Of a stretch of 58,991 bases of DNA, positions 17,242-24,755 are shown one piece after another. The notes under the pieces are model-generated. The model saw only the letters and a list, made by a program, of their open reading frames with translations, was not told the DNA's origin and ran no database searches. Origin of the DNA: an uncultured Oscillospiraceae bacterium (lineage in GTDB: Bacteria > Bacillota > Clostridia > Oscillospirales > Oscillospiraceae); assembly GCA_904395865.1 (NCBI GenBank), contig CAJFNY010000063.1, forward strand, positions 1-58,991, read 5' to 3'. The position numbers and the translations under genes were made by a program. Position 1 is the first letter of the stretch. Each line of letters opens with the position of its first letter.

Positions 17242-17259
17242 AACGAGGGGGGATGCGCC

Positions 17260-17622
17260 ATGCTCGAGCGCGTAATTGAGACCATCCTGCCGACCATCAT
17301 CGCGCTGTGTGAGCTGATCGGCATCTTCGTCGTCACCGTCACGGCGGTGCAGTCCTTCTACAAGTACCTCCGGGGCCTGCTGACCCGCCAGCCCACGGAC
17401 TTCAAGTTCGTGCTGGCCCAGGGCCTCGCCTCCGGCCTGGAGTTCAAGATGGCCGCCGAGATCCTCAAGACCGTCCTGGTCCGGAACCTGCAGGAGCTGG
17501 TGATCCTCGGCGCGGTGATCCTGCTGCGGGCGCTGCTGTCGCTGCTGATCCACTTCGAGATGAAGGAGGAGCACGACCATCCCCTGGCGACCTTCCCGAA
17601 ACAGAAGAATCCCCCCGAATAA
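17260..17622 (+). CDS. DUF1622 membrane protein
   Basis: This is a 120-aa protein with two or three transmembrane segments (residues about 8-30 and 75-97). Between them is the family signature LAQGLASGLEFKMAAEILKTV, typical of DUF1622. The C-terminus is short and charged. No function is established for the family. An AGGGGGG site precedes the ATG. It probably shares a transcript with the FAD oxidoreductase. Confidence 0.82.
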   Translation: MLERVIETILPTIIALCELIGIFVVTVTAVQSFYKYLRGLLTRQPTDFKFVLAQGLASGLEFKMAAEILKTVLVRNLQELVILGAVILLRALLSLLIHFEMKEEHDHPLATFPKQKNPPE

Positions 17623-17624
17623 CG

Positions 17625-17655
17625 CGAAACGGCTGAGCTTTGCTCAGCCGTTTCG
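17625..17655. terminator. Bidirectional terminator between DUF1622 gene and ogt
   Basis: A perfect 13-bp stem (17625-17637 with 17643-17655) overlaps the last codons of the converging ogt gene. Confidence 0.75.
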
Positions 17656-18120
17656 GCGTTCCAGGGCCAGCAGGAACGCCTTCCGGTCCAGGCCGCCGGC
17701 GTAGCCGGTCAGGCCGCCGGCGCTGCCCACTACCCGGTGGCACGGGATGACGATGGAGATGGGGTTGTGCCCTACGGCGCCGCCCACGGCCCGGGCCGAG
17801 GTGCCCAGCCGGGCGGCCAGCGCGCCGTACGTCACGGTCTCGCCCCAGGGGATCTCCAGCAGCGCGTCCCAGACCCGGCGGCGGAAGGCGGTGCCCTCCG
17901 GCGCCAGCGGCGCCGGAAACGGCCCGGGATCCCGGCCGGAGAAGTACGTCTCCAGCCAGACCTCCAGCGCCGCCAGGGCCGGGTCCTCCACCGGCGTCAC
18001 ACGGCTGCCGGCCGGGATGCCGGCGTACTTCTGCCCCTCCAGCCACAGGGCGGCCAGCGCGCCGTCCCGGGCCACGGCCGTCAGCGGCCCCACCGGCGAG
18101 GGCAATACGGTCCAGACCAT
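17644..18120 (-). CDS. ogt: Methylated-DNA--protein-cysteine methyltransferase
   Basis: This 158-aa suicide repair protein moves the alkyl group from O6-methylguanine (or O4-methylthymine) to its own cysteine. The active site IVIPCHRVVGSAGGLTGYAGG is complete. FRRRVWDALLEIPWGETVTYGALA forms the DNA-binding helix-turn-helix, and the Asn in GGAVGHNPI is the hinge. The short N-terminal domain is of the Ogt type, without an Ada regulatory part. The site is AAGGAGGG. Confidence 0.95.
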   Translation of the reverse strand: MVWTVLPSPVGPLTAVARDGALAALWLEGQKYAGIPAGSRVTPVEDPALAALEVWLETYFSGRDPGPFPAPLAPEGTAFRRRVWDALLEIPWGETVTYGALAARLGTSARAVGGAVGHNPISIVIPCHRVVGSAGGLTGYAGGLDRKAFLLALERRNG

Positions 18121-18140
18121 TGCGGTCCCTCCTTACGAAA

Positions 18141-18166
18141 GGAGCGGGCCCCGGAAGGCCCGCTCC
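18141..18166 (-). terminator. Hairpin after rubrerythrin gene
   Basis: A perfect 10-bp stem (18141-18150 with 18157-18166) lies just downstream of the rubrerythrin stop on the minus strand. It is followed on that strand by a short T run. Confidence 0.6.
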
Positions 18167-18175
18167 GTGCAGTGC

Positions 18176-18709
18176 TCAGTAGTTCTCAGCCTTGATCTGG
18201 AAGTACGCCTGGGGATGGGCGCAGACGGGACAGACCTCGGGGGCCTGCTTGCCGACCACGATGTGGCCGCAGTTGCTGCACTGCCAGATGCAGTCGCCGT
18301 CGCGGCTGAACACCAGGCCGCCCTCCACGTTGGCCAGCAGCTTGCGGTACCGCTCCTCGTGCTCCTTTTCGATGGCGGCGACACCCTCGAACAGCTTGGC
18401 GATGTGGTCGAAGCCCTCCTCGCGGGCCTCCTTGGCGAAGGTGGCGTACATGTCGGTCCACTCGTAGTTCTCGCCCTCAGCGGCGTCCAGCAGGTTCTCA
18501 GCCGTGGTGCCGATGCCGTGGAACAGCTTGAACCACATCTTGGCGTGCTCTTTCTCGTTGTTGGCGGTCTCCTCGAACAGGTTGGCGATCTGGACGTAGC
18601 CGTCCTTGCGGGCCTTGGAGGCGTAGTACGTGTACTTGTTCCGGGCCTGGGACTCGCCGGCGAAGGCGGTCATCAGGTTCTGCTCGGTCTTGGAACCCTT
18701 CAGCTCCAT
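18176..18709 (-). CDS. rbr: Rubrerythrin (classical order)
   Basis: This is a 177-aa cytoplasmic peroxidase of anaerobes. The N-terminal four-helix bundle holds the di-iron site ([35 protein letters not shown]). The C-terminal rubredoxin domain has CSNCGH and CPVCAHP. It reduces hydrogen peroxide with electrons from a rubredoxin or NADH reductase. The start [10 protein letters not shown] at 18709 follows AAAGGAG. queH lies 53 bp upstream on the same strand and may be cotranscribed. A second, reversed-domain rubrerythrin ends the window. Confidence 0.95.
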   Translation of the reverse strand: MELKGSKTEQNLMTAFAGESQARNKYTYYASKARKDGYVQIANLFEETANNEKEHAKMWFKLFHGIGTTAENLLDAAEGENYEWTDMYATFAKEAREEGFDHIAKLFEGVAAIEKEHEERYRKLLANVEGGLVFSRDGDCIWQCSNCGHIVVGKQAPEVCPVCAHPQAYFQIKAENY

Positions 18710-18762
18710 GGGAATCCACTCCTTTACAGTCAAAAATTGGTGTCGCGCGGAGCGCGGAAACC

Positions 18763-19308
18763 TCAGGGGAGAATTTTCGAGGGCTTCAGGTACCGCTCCT
18801 GCTCGGAAAAGACGCAGCCGCAGTACTTCTGCATGTAGAAGCCGTGTTCCCGGGCGAACTGCTGCCCGGCCCGGAACAGCGGCCGGAAGTCCTGATAGAA
18901 GAACGGCACGCCGTATTCGCGGCTGGCCCGCTCCGCCGTCTCCGCCATGCGCTCATGCTGCTGGTAGGGGCTGATGAACAGGCTGGAGGTGAAGGCGTCG
19001 AAGCCGTCCTCTGCGGCCCGGCGGGCAGCCTCAAAGAGCCGCACCTCGTAGCAGTACGCGCAGCGGCCCTCAATGTCGCCGGCCACGGCCCGGACGAAGG
19101 GGCGGAGGCCGTAGTCGTCCCGCTCCAGCAGCGGCAGGCCGATCTCCGCCGCGTAGTCCCGCAGGCAGTTGCGGCGGGCGCGGTACTCGGTGAACGGGTG
19201 GATGTTGGGGTTGTACCAGAAGCCGGTGACGGCGTGGCCCTGCTCCTGGAGGGAGGCGATGGGCCGGTTGGCGCACGGGGCGCAGCAAATGTGCATCAGA
19301 ATGTTCAA
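18763..19308 (-). CDS. queH: Epoxyqueuosine reductase QueH
   Basis: This 181-aa enzyme carries out the last step of queuosine tRNA modification, reducing epoxyqueuosine. The family cysteines are all present: HICCAPC at the N-terminus, CAYCYEVRL near residue 80, and [11 protein letters not shown] near the end; they bind a 4Fe-4S cluster and a second iron. The TTG at 19308 was chosen because GAGGAGG lies 12 bp upstream, and because the promoter at 19341-19368 sits inside the longer open frame and excludes an earlier start. Confidence 0.92.
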   Translation of the reverse strand: MNILMHICCAPCANRPIASLQEQGHAVTGFWYNPNIHPFTEYRARRNCLRDYAAEIGLPLLERDDYGLRPFVRAVAGDIEGRCAYCYEVRLFEAARRAAEDGFDAFTSSLFISPYQQHERMAETAERASREYGVPFFYQDFRPLFRAGQQFAREHGFYMQKYCGCVFSEQERYLKPSKILP

Positions 19309-19340
19309 TGTGGGTACGCGCCTCCTCGGTTCGTACCCAC

Positions 19341-19368
19341 ATTGTACCATATTCTGCGGAAATAACAA
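19341..19368 (-). promoter_or_regulatory. Promoter of queH
   Basis: On the minus strand TTGTTA and TACAAT are separated by 16 bp, with TG one base before the -10. It decides the queH start. Confidence 0.7.
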
Positions 19369-19383
19369 GGGCCAGTTTGCGCC

Positions 19384-20028
19384 CTAAAACTCCTGATTTT
19401 TGTAGATCCGCCACGCGATTTCGTAGCTGATCCAGCACACCAGGATCGCGGCGGCCAGACTGAAACACACCAGTGCCGCCGGGGAGACGGCGTTCAGCCA
19501 GTTCAGGGCCCGCTCCAGGAGCGCGTCGTCCAGGACGCCCTGCTCCATCAGCAGCGGGACGGCGAACACCGCCGCGAACAGGGCCAGAAAGCCGTTGCGG
19601 GCCTTCTCCATGCCCCACTTGTACGCCGCGGGCAGCATGATGCTGATGATGACGATGGCGATGGCCGTCACCAGCGGCACGGCTCCCACGGTCTCCAGCG
19701 CAGCCTGCTGGCCGTCCAGGGCGATCAGCTGCACGGCCAGGGCCAGCGCGGCGCCCAGCGCCATGAAGCCCACTGTAATCAGGTACCGGGCCGCCACCAC
19801 CTGCCGGGGTGAGGCCGGCAGCGTCCTGGCGTACCGGTCCCAGCCGCAGCTCTGGTCCAGGGAGATGGCGCTGAGGCTGTAGAAGCCCAGCATCCAGATC
19901 AGGAAGTACAGGAAGAACGGGTTGCCGGTGGAGACCGTCAGCACGACGTACAGCACGAAGACCAGCGCCAGGTTCTTCTTGTACAGGCTGGCCAGCGCGT
20001 AGAAATCCTTTCGAAAGAAGCCGATCAT
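19384..20028 (-). CDS. ABC-2 type transporter permease
   Basis: This is a 214-aa membrane protein with about six transmembrane helices. The middle motif LDQSCGWDRYARTLPASPRQVVAARYL is typical of the bacterial ABC-2 permease family that pairs with YtrA-regulated ATPases. It overlaps the ATPase gene upstream by 4 bp (ATGA), so the two subunits are coupled. The exported substrate is unknown; relatives handle cell-envelope stress, peptides or antibiotics. Confidence 0.86.
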   Translation of the reverse strand: MIGFFRKDFYALASLYKKNLALVFVLYVVLTVSTGNPFFLYFLIWMLGFYSLSAISLDQSCGWDRYARTLPASPRQVVAARYLITVGFMALGAALALAVQLIALDGQQAALETVGAVPLVTAIAIVIISIMLPAAYKWGMEKARNGFLALFAAVFAVPLLMEQGVLDDALLERALNWLNAVSPAALVCFSLAAAILVCWISYEIAWRIYKNQEF

Positions 20029-20879
20029 TTCGCTTCCCCTCCTCCGTAGAACTGCATCATCTCGTCGATGCTGACCCGGTCCACCACGGCGCCGGGCAGC
20101 AGGCGGCGCACCTGCGCCGGATCCCGCACCAGGGCCGACGCGCCCAGGGCGCCATCCCGCCGGGCCAGCACCGTGCCCTCCGGCAGCGTCGCCATGTCCG
20201 CTGCGGAGCAGCGGAGCACGCCCAGCTCCTCCAGCAGCGTGTCCTTGTCCTCCTGGAACAGCAGGCGGCCCCGGTGCAGGTAGGCGATCTGGTCGGCGAC
20301 GCGCTCCAGGTCGGTGGTGATGTGGCTGGAGAACAGGACGCCGCAGCCCTCGTCCTGGATGAACTCCAGGAACAGGTCGAGGATCTCCCCGCGGACCACC
20401 GGGTCCAGGCCGCTGGTGGCCTCATCCAGCACCAGCAGCCGCGGGTGCCGGGCCAGGGCCGTGGCCAGGCTCAGCTTCATGCGCATGCCGCGGCTGAACT
20501 CCTTCAGCGGCTGCCGCTGCAGCAGGTCGAACCGGCGGCAGAGACGGTCGAAGGCGTCGCCGTCCCACTCCCGGCAGATGCCGGCCATGGACCGGCTCAC
20601 CTGCCGCGGCGTCAGCCCGCCGTAGAAGTAGCTGTCCTCGAACACCACGGCCGCGCCGGCCCGGCATCTCGGATCGGCCGGGTCTCCGCCCAGCAGGCGG
20701 ATGGTACCGCCGTCGGGGCGAACGACGTTCAGGGCGGCCTTGATGGTCGTCGTCTTGCCGGCGCCGTTTTCGCCGATGAGGCCCACGATGGTGCCGGCCG
20801 GCACCGTCAGGTCCACGTGGTCCAGGGAAAAGGATTTGTAGTGCTTACACAGGCTCCGAACCTCCAACAGGTTCTCCAT
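20025..20879 (-). CDS. ABC transporter ATP-binding protein
   Basis: This is a 284-aa ATPase of the exporter. The Walker A is GENGAGKTTT, and EFSRGMRMKLSLATALA is the signature helix, with SRGM in place of LSGGQ, a substitution seen in YtrB/BcrA-type ATPases. LLVLDEATSGLD is the Walker B and D-loop, and SSHITTDLERVA the switch His. The C-terminal 70 residues are a variable accessory domain. The start overlaps the end of the GntR gene by 35 bp. Together with the permease it forms a regulator-ATPase-permease operon. Confidence 0.92.
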   Translation of the reverse strand: MENLLEVRSLCKHYKSFSLDHVDLTVPAGTIVGLIGENGAGKTTTIKAALNVVRPDGGTIRLLGGDPADPRCRAGAAVVFEDSYFYGGLTPRQVSRSMAGICREWDGDAFDRLCRRFDLLQRQPLKEFSRGMRMKLSLATALARHPRLLVLDEATSGLDPVVRGEILDLFLEFIQDEGCGVLFSSHITTDLERVADQIAYLHRGRLLFQEDKDTLLEELGVLRCSAADMATLPEGTVLARRDGALGASALVRDPAQVRRLLPGAVVDRVSIDEMMQFYGGGEAK

Positions 20880-21255
20880 AGCTGTCTCCCTCCATCAGTA
20901 GCGACAGGGTTTCGGCGACCTCCGCGTCGGTGACGCCGCCGGCCCGGGCCGCGTCCAGCGCCGCCTGGAGGTGCCCCTCCACCCGGCGCAGGGTGTCCTC
21001 CCGGAGCAGCTCCGGGTCCTGCGCCGCCACGAAGCTGCCCTTGCCCGGCACGGTGGTGATGAATCCCGCCTGCTCCAGGTCCTCGTAGGCCCGCTTCGTG
21101 GTGATGACGCTGATGCGCAGCTCCTTGGCCAGCAGCCGGATGCTGGGGAGTGCGTCGCCGCTGCACAGCTCGCCGGAGAGGATCTTGGCCTTGATCTGCT
21201 CGGTGATCTGCGCGTAAATCGGTTTGTCGCCGGTGTTGCTGATGTAGATCTCCAT
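20845..21255 (-). CDS. GntR-family (YtrA-type) transcriptional regulator
   Basis: This is a 136-aa repressor. Residues about 8-76 are the winged helix (KPIYAQITEQIKAKILSGEL, LPSIRLLAKELRISVITTKRAYEDLE, then GFITTVPGKGSFVA). The short C-terminal helices are of the YtrA type, without a large ligand domain. The second of two adjacent ATGs (21255) has the better spacing from GAGGTG; 21258 is possible. It lies first in the exporter operon and is probably autoregulated through the palindrome at 21280-21302. A much longer open frame upstream is a shadow of rsmG. Confidence 0.9.
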   Translation of the reverse strand: MEIYISNTGDKPIYAQITEQIKAKILSGELCSGDALPSIRLLAKELRISVITTKRAYEDLEQAGFITTVPGKGSFVAAQDPELLREDTLRRVEGHLQAALDAARAGGVTDAEVAETLSLLMEGDSYGEPVGGSEPV

Positions 21256-21279
21256 CATGACACCTCGCTTTGCTCCGGA

Positions 21280-21302
21280 CTGTACATATCCGGTATGTAC
21301 AG
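21280..21302. promoter_or_regulatory. Operator palindrome of the YtrA-type regulator
   Basis: A perfect inverted repeat has 9-bp arms CTGTACATA and TATGTACAG around TCCGG. It overlaps the end of the -10 and the expected transcription start. Two further half-site-like copies of ACTGTGCAT lie within the promoter spacer (minus strand, 21306-21323). Confidence 0.75.
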
Positions 21303-21329
21303 TATATGCACAGTATGCACAGTTGTCAA
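21301..21329 (-). promoter_or_regulatory. Promoter of the GntR-ABC exporter operon
   Basis: On the minus strand consensus TTGACA and TATACT are separated by 17 bp. It is an intrinsically strong promoter, so repression by the encoded regulator is expected. Confidence 0.85.
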
Positions 21330-21350
21330 GGGGGGACGCAAAATTTTTCG

Positions 21351-21379
21351 TTTCCAACGGAGGCGGTTTCTGGTATACT
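21351..21379 (+). promoter_or_regulatory. Putative promoter of rsmG
   Basis: TTTCCA and TATACT are separated by 17 bp, with a TG extension before the -10. It is divergent from the exporter promoter. Confidence 0.55.
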
Positions 21380-21414
21380 GATGGAGAGCCGGAACCGCCG
21401 GCGGGAGGAAAACC

Positions 21415-22107
21415 ATGAGAGAGACGCTGCAGGCCGGCCTGCCGGCCCTGGGCCTGACGCTGACCGACGGTCAGATCGATACCATGTGCGCCTTCGGCGC
21501 GGCGCTGCTGGAGAAGAACCGCGTCATGAACCTGACGGCCATCACGGAGCCGGCGGCCGTGGCGCGGCTGCACTTCCTGGATTCGCTGGCGCTGCTGAAG
21601 GCGGCGGAGCTGGGCGGAAAGTCGGTGGTGGACGTGGGCTGCGGCGCCGGCTTCCCCGGCGTGCCGCTGAAGATCGCCGAGCCGTCCGTGTCCCTGACGC
21701 TGCTGGACTCCCTGGGCAAGCGCGTCGCCTGGCTGGCCGAGACGCTGCCGGCCCTGGGCGTGGCGGCGGACTGCGTGGCCGCCCGGGCCGAGGACTTTGC
21801 CGCGGGCCATCGGGAGGCGTATGACGTGGCGGTCTCCCGGGCCGTGGCGCGGCTGAACGTCCTGTGTGAGCTGTGTCTGCCGCTGGTGAAGCCGGGCGGG
21901 CAGTTCCTGGCCATGAAGGGCGCCGCCGCGCAGGAGGAGGCCGACGAGGCGGCCCGGGCGCTGGCGGCCCTGGGCGGCCGGCTGGAGGGAATCTTCGAGT
22001 ATCCGCTGGGGGACGCCGTCCACCGGGTGGTCTGTATCCGGAAGGAGCGGCCGACGCCGGCCCGCTATCCCCGCCGCTTTGCGAAGATCAAGCAGCAGCC
22101 GCTGTGA
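21415..22107 (+). CDS. rsmG: 16S rRNA (guanine(527)-N7)-methyltransferase RsmG
   Basis: This 230-aa methyltransferase (formerly GidB) modifies G527 in the 530 loop of 16S rRNA. NRVMNLTAI, HFLDSLALL, the S-adenosylmethionine loop VVDVGCGAGFPGVPLKIA, and the C-terminal RYPRRFAKIKQQPL are diagnostic. Loss is linked to low-level streptomycin resistance in other bacteria. The start has GGGAGG. The usual neighbours gidA and mnmE are not adjacent here; mnmE lies 11 kb away. Confidence 0.95.
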   Translation: MRETLQAGLPALGLTLTDGQIDTMCAFGAALLEKNRVMNLTAITEPAAVARLHFLDSLALLKAAELGGKSVVDVGCGAGFPGVPLKIAEPSVSLTLLDSLGKRVAWLAETLPALGVAADCVAARAEDFAAGHREAYDVAVSRAVARLNVLCELCLPLVKPGGQFLAMKGAAAQEEADEAARALAALGGRLEGIFEYPLGDAVHRVVCIRKERPTPARYPRRFAKIKQQPL

Positions 22108-22112
22108 CGCGC

Positions 22113-22150
22113 GCAGCCCGGCCGGGGCCGTCAAGCCCCGGCCGGGCTGC
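22113..22150 (+). terminator. GC hairpin after rsmG
   Basis: A perfect 16-bp stem (22113-22128 with 22135-22150) has a 6-nt loop and no T run, so termination efficiency is uncertain. Confidence 0.6.
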
Positions 22151-22167
22151 CGGCAGATTGTCCAAAC

Positions 22168-22208
22168 AGCCGCGGAAATCCCCGGGAATGTTGGGGCTTT
22201 CTGCGGCT
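22168..22208. other. Second long hairpin upstream of lplA promoter
   Basis: A 16-bp stem with two G-U pairs (22168-22183 with 22193-22208) follows the rsmG hairpin and ends where the lplA -35 begins. Confidence 0.5.
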
Positions 22209-22236
22209 TACATTCGTTCTCACCGTGCCTTATAAT
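22208..22236 (+). promoter_or_regulatory. Promoter of lplA
   Basis: TTACAT and a perfect TATAAT are separated by 17 bp. The 5' leader would be about 90 nt; I see no known riboswitch in it. Confidence 0.75.
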
Positions 22237-22331
22237 AGAAACTACCGAATTCATACGGCGCGGCTTTGCTCCATACGGAAATGCGGAATCCAAATCCGGG
22301 CAGACCGGATCAGGCAGACGGAGGGGTCTCC

Positions 22332-23303
22332 ATGCAGAACTACTTTTACCTTTCCCAGAGCACCGACGGCTGGAAGAATCTGGCCTGTGACGAATGGCTG
22401 CTGGACAACCTGGGCGAGGACGAGCTGATGCTCCACTGCTACATCAACCAGAACGCCGTCATCATCGGCCGGAACCAGAACCCCTGGAAGGAGTGCAACC
22501 TGCTGGCCATGGAGACCGACGGGGTGCAGCTGGTGCGGCGCGTGACGGGCGGCGGCGCCGTGTACCACGACGGCGGCAACCTGAACTTCAGCTTCATCGC
22601 CGGCCAGGGCCGCTACGACGTGGAGAAGCAGCTGGGGATGATCCTGCAGGCCATCCGGACTCTGGACATCCCCTGCGAGTTCACCGGCCGCAACGACCTG
22701 CTGGCCGACGGGCGGAAGTTCTCCGGCAACGCCTTCTGCCGCCGGGGGAACATCTGCCAGCACCACGGCACGCTGCTGGTGCACGCCGACATGGGCCGGC
22801 TGCAGAAGTACCTGCAGGTGGACGCCCGGAAGCTGCACGCCAAGGGCGTGGAGTCCGTCCGCAGCCGGGTCTGCAATCTGGCGGAGCTGCGGCCGGGGCT
22901 GACGGTGCCCATGGTGCTGGGCTCGCTGAAGCAGGCGTTCCGCAAGACGTACGGCGACTACGTGGAGTGGGCCCCCAACGAGGCCGACCAGGCGCAGATC
23001 CGGCCGTACGAGGAGCGGCACAGCTCCTGGGAGTGGCGTATGGGCCGGACGCCCCAGTTCGACCTGGAGCTGGACCACCGCTTCTCCTGGGGCGAGATCC
23101 AGCTGCTGCTGACGCTGCGGGAGGGCCGCGTCGCCCGGGCGGATGTCTACTCCGACGCGCTGGACGCCGAGCTGCCGGCACTGCTGCAGGGACTGCTGGA
23201 GGGGGCGCCTCTGTCCGCCGACGCGCTGGCGGACGCCCTGGCCTGCAGCGAGAACCCGCAGGTGCAGGATATCGCCGCCTGGCTGCGGACTGAGTCCGTC
23301 TGA
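22332..23303 (+). CDS. lplA: Lipoate--protein ligase
   Basis: This 323-aa enzyme activates lipoate with ATP and attaches it to lysines of lipoyl domains (glycine cleavage H protein or 2-oxoacid dehydrogenases). LVRRVTGGGAVYHDGGNLNF is the nucleotide and lipoate loop, and GRNDLLADGRKFSGNAF holds the catalytic Lys. The C-terminal accessory domain (residues about 240-323) is present, as in LplA rather than LipM. The start at 22332 follows GGAGGGG; the in-frame ATG at 22266 has no site. Confidence 0.92.
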   Translation: MQNYFYLSQSTDGWKNLACDEWLLDNLGEDELMLHCYINQNAVIIGRNQNPWKECNLLAMETDGVQLVRRVTGGGAVYHDGGNLNFSFIAGQGRYDVEKQLGMILQAIRTLDIPCEFTGRNDLLADGRKFSGNAFCRRGNICQHHGTLLVHADMGRLQKYLQVDARKLHAKGVESVRSRVCNLAELRPGLTVPMVLGSLKQAFRKTYGDYVEWAPNEADQAQIRPYEERHSSWEWRMGRTPQFDLELDHRFSWGEIQLLLTLREGRVARADVYSDALDAELPALLQGLLEGAPLSADALADALACSENPQVQDIAAWLRTESV

Positions 23304-23518
23304 CCGCCCACCATCCTGTGGCCGACGACCCGGCCGGTGGTCAGCAGGGCCAGCAGCGCCGCGGCCGCCAGCCCGAGGGCCAGCCACGGCAGCGGCCGCT
23401 TCCGCCGCCGCAGGAGGGCCATTGCCAGCCCCATCGGCGCCAGCAGGCCGGCGCACACCAGCAGCGCGTCGTACAGCGCCTGCGGGACCATCAGAAAATT
23501 GGGATCCAGCCGGAACAT
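23147..23518 (-). CDS. Small membrane protein, doubtful 3' end
   Basis: This possible 123-aa protein has a well-placed GAGGGGGTGG site before its ATG. Residues about 15-34 and 43-60 look like two transmembrane helices separated by RRRKRP. The last 50 codons lie antisense to the end of lplA and read as a Ser/Ala-rich shadow. Only the first 70 residues look like protein. I do not recognise it. It may be a real short gene that lost its stop, or spurious. It is the only coding candidate in the 23304-23608 gap. Confidence 0.4.
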   Translation of the reverse strand: MFRLDPNFLMVPQALYDALLVCAGLLAPMGLAMALLRRRKRPLPWLALGLAAAALLALLTTGRVVGHRMVGGQTDSVRSQAAISCTCGFSLQARASASASADRGAPSSSPCSSAGSSASSASE

Positions 23519-23560
23519 ACCACCACCCCCTCTGTTACAGAGGACGGATTCCGGCGGCCG

Positions 23561-23605
23561 ATATGACACGCGCCCCGCGGCGAAGCCGCGGGGCGCGTGT
23601 CGTAT
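23561..23605. terminator. Long hairpin after the DUF362 gene
   Basis: A 21-bp stem with one wobble (23561-23581 with 23585-23605) and a GAA loop sits just past the stop of the leftward DUF362 gene. Confidence 0.75.
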
Positions 23606-23608
23606 CGG

Positions 23609-24718
23609 TCAGATGCGGATCAGCTCGTACTGCTGGGTGCCGAGCCCGATGGCCTCGGCGTGGTCCAGCTGGGAGTGCCAGTTGGTGTCGGGATGGGCGG
23701 CCGTCATGGTGTCGGCGATGGAGCCGTCGCCGCTCTCGTCGATCCAGGTGCCCGGGAGCCGCGGCTGGGCGTTGACGGCGTCGGTGCAGGCCCGGTCCAG
23801 CGCCACGGGGTCCAGGGAGGCGAACATGCCCACGTCGGGGACGATGGGCGCGTCGTTCTCCGAGTGGCAGTCGCAGTTGGGGGAGACGCTGTTGACCAGG
23901 GCGATGTGGAAGCTGGGCCGTCCGTCCAGCACGGCCTTGGCGTACTCGGCCAGCTTGGCGTTGAGGATGTCGTTGGCCTCGTCGTTGGCGTGGAGCACCG
24001 CGTCCACGGGACAGACGCCGATGCACCGGCCGCAGCCGACGCAGCGGTCGTGGTCGATGTGGGACGTGCCGTCGGTGAGGACGGGGGCACCGTGGGCGCA
24101 GACGTCGGCGCAGCTGCCGCAGCCGATGCAGAGGGACTCGTCCACCCAGGGCTTGCCGGCCGAGTGCATGGCCATTTTGCCGGCGCGGCTGCCGCTGCCC
24201 ATGCCCAGGTTCTTGATGGCGCCGCCGATGCCGGTGAGCTCGTGGCCCTTGAAATGGGTCAGGGAGATGACGATGTCGGCGTCCATGATGGCGCGGCCGA
24301 TCCGCGCCTCCTGCAGGTACTTGCCGCCGCGGATGGGGACGACGACGTCGTCGGTGCCCTTGAGGCCGTCGGCGATCAGCACGTGGCAGCCGGTGGTGGC
24401 CGGACCGAAGCCGTTGAGCGCCGCAGTGTCCAGGTGGTCCAGGGCGTTCTTCCGGCCGCCCACGTACAGCGTGTTGCAGTCGGTCAGGAACGGCTTGCCG
24501 CCGCAGCTGCGGACGAAGTCCGCCACGGCCCTGGCGTAGTTGGGCCGCAGAAACGCCAGGTTGCCCGGCTCGCCGAAGTGCAGCTTGATGGCCACGTACT
24601 TGCCGTCGAAGGGGAGGTTGTCCATGCCGGCCGTGGCCATGAGCCGCGCCAGCTTCTGGAGCAGATTTTCGGTGAAGGTGGCCCGGAAGTCGGTGAAGTA
24701 GACTTTGGCCTTTTCCAT
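23609..24718 (-). CDS. DUF362 domain protein with two 4Fe-4S clusters
   Basis: This is a 369-aa iron-sulfur protein. The N-terminal 190 residues are DUF362 (VYFTDFRATF, VAIKLHFGEPGN, FLTDCNTLYVGGRKNALDH, VISLTHFKGHELTGIGGAIKNLGMG). At residues about 190-245 there is an inserted 2[4Fe-4S] ferredoxin, CIGCGSCADVC followed by CVGCGRCIGVCPVD. A C-terminal DUF362 part follows. The family is widespread in anaerobes and its reaction is unknown; a redox role is inferred. The start at 24718 follows AAAGGCGGG. It is the last gene behind argG-argH-argF, 37 bp after argF. Confidence 0.9.
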   Translation of the reverse strand: MEKAKVYFTDFRATFTENLLQKLARLMATAGMDNLPFDGKYVAIKLHFGEPGNLAFLRPNYARAVADFVRSCGGKPFLTDCNTLYVGGRKNALDHLDTAALNGFGPATTGCHVLIADGLKGTDDVVVPIRGGKYLQEARIGRAIMDADIVISLTHFKGHELTGIGGAIKNLGMGSGSRAGKMAMHSAGKPWVDESLCIGCGSCADVCAHGAPVLTDGTSHIDHDRCVGCGRCIGVCPVDAVLHANDEANDILNAKLAEYAKAVLDGRPSFHIALVNSVSPNCDCHSENDAPIVPDVGMFASLDPVALDRACTDAVNAQPRLPGTWIDESGDGSIADTMTAAHPDTNWHSQLDHAEAIGLGTQQYELIRI

Positions 24719-24755
24719 GGGAAATTCCCGCCTTTCATGAAGTGTTGGGAGGCTG

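Noticed and set aside
22150-22331. Riboswitch in the lplA leader
   Set aside because: The long hairpins lie upstream of the -10 and so outside the transcript; the remaining 90-nt leader shows no known aptamer motif.
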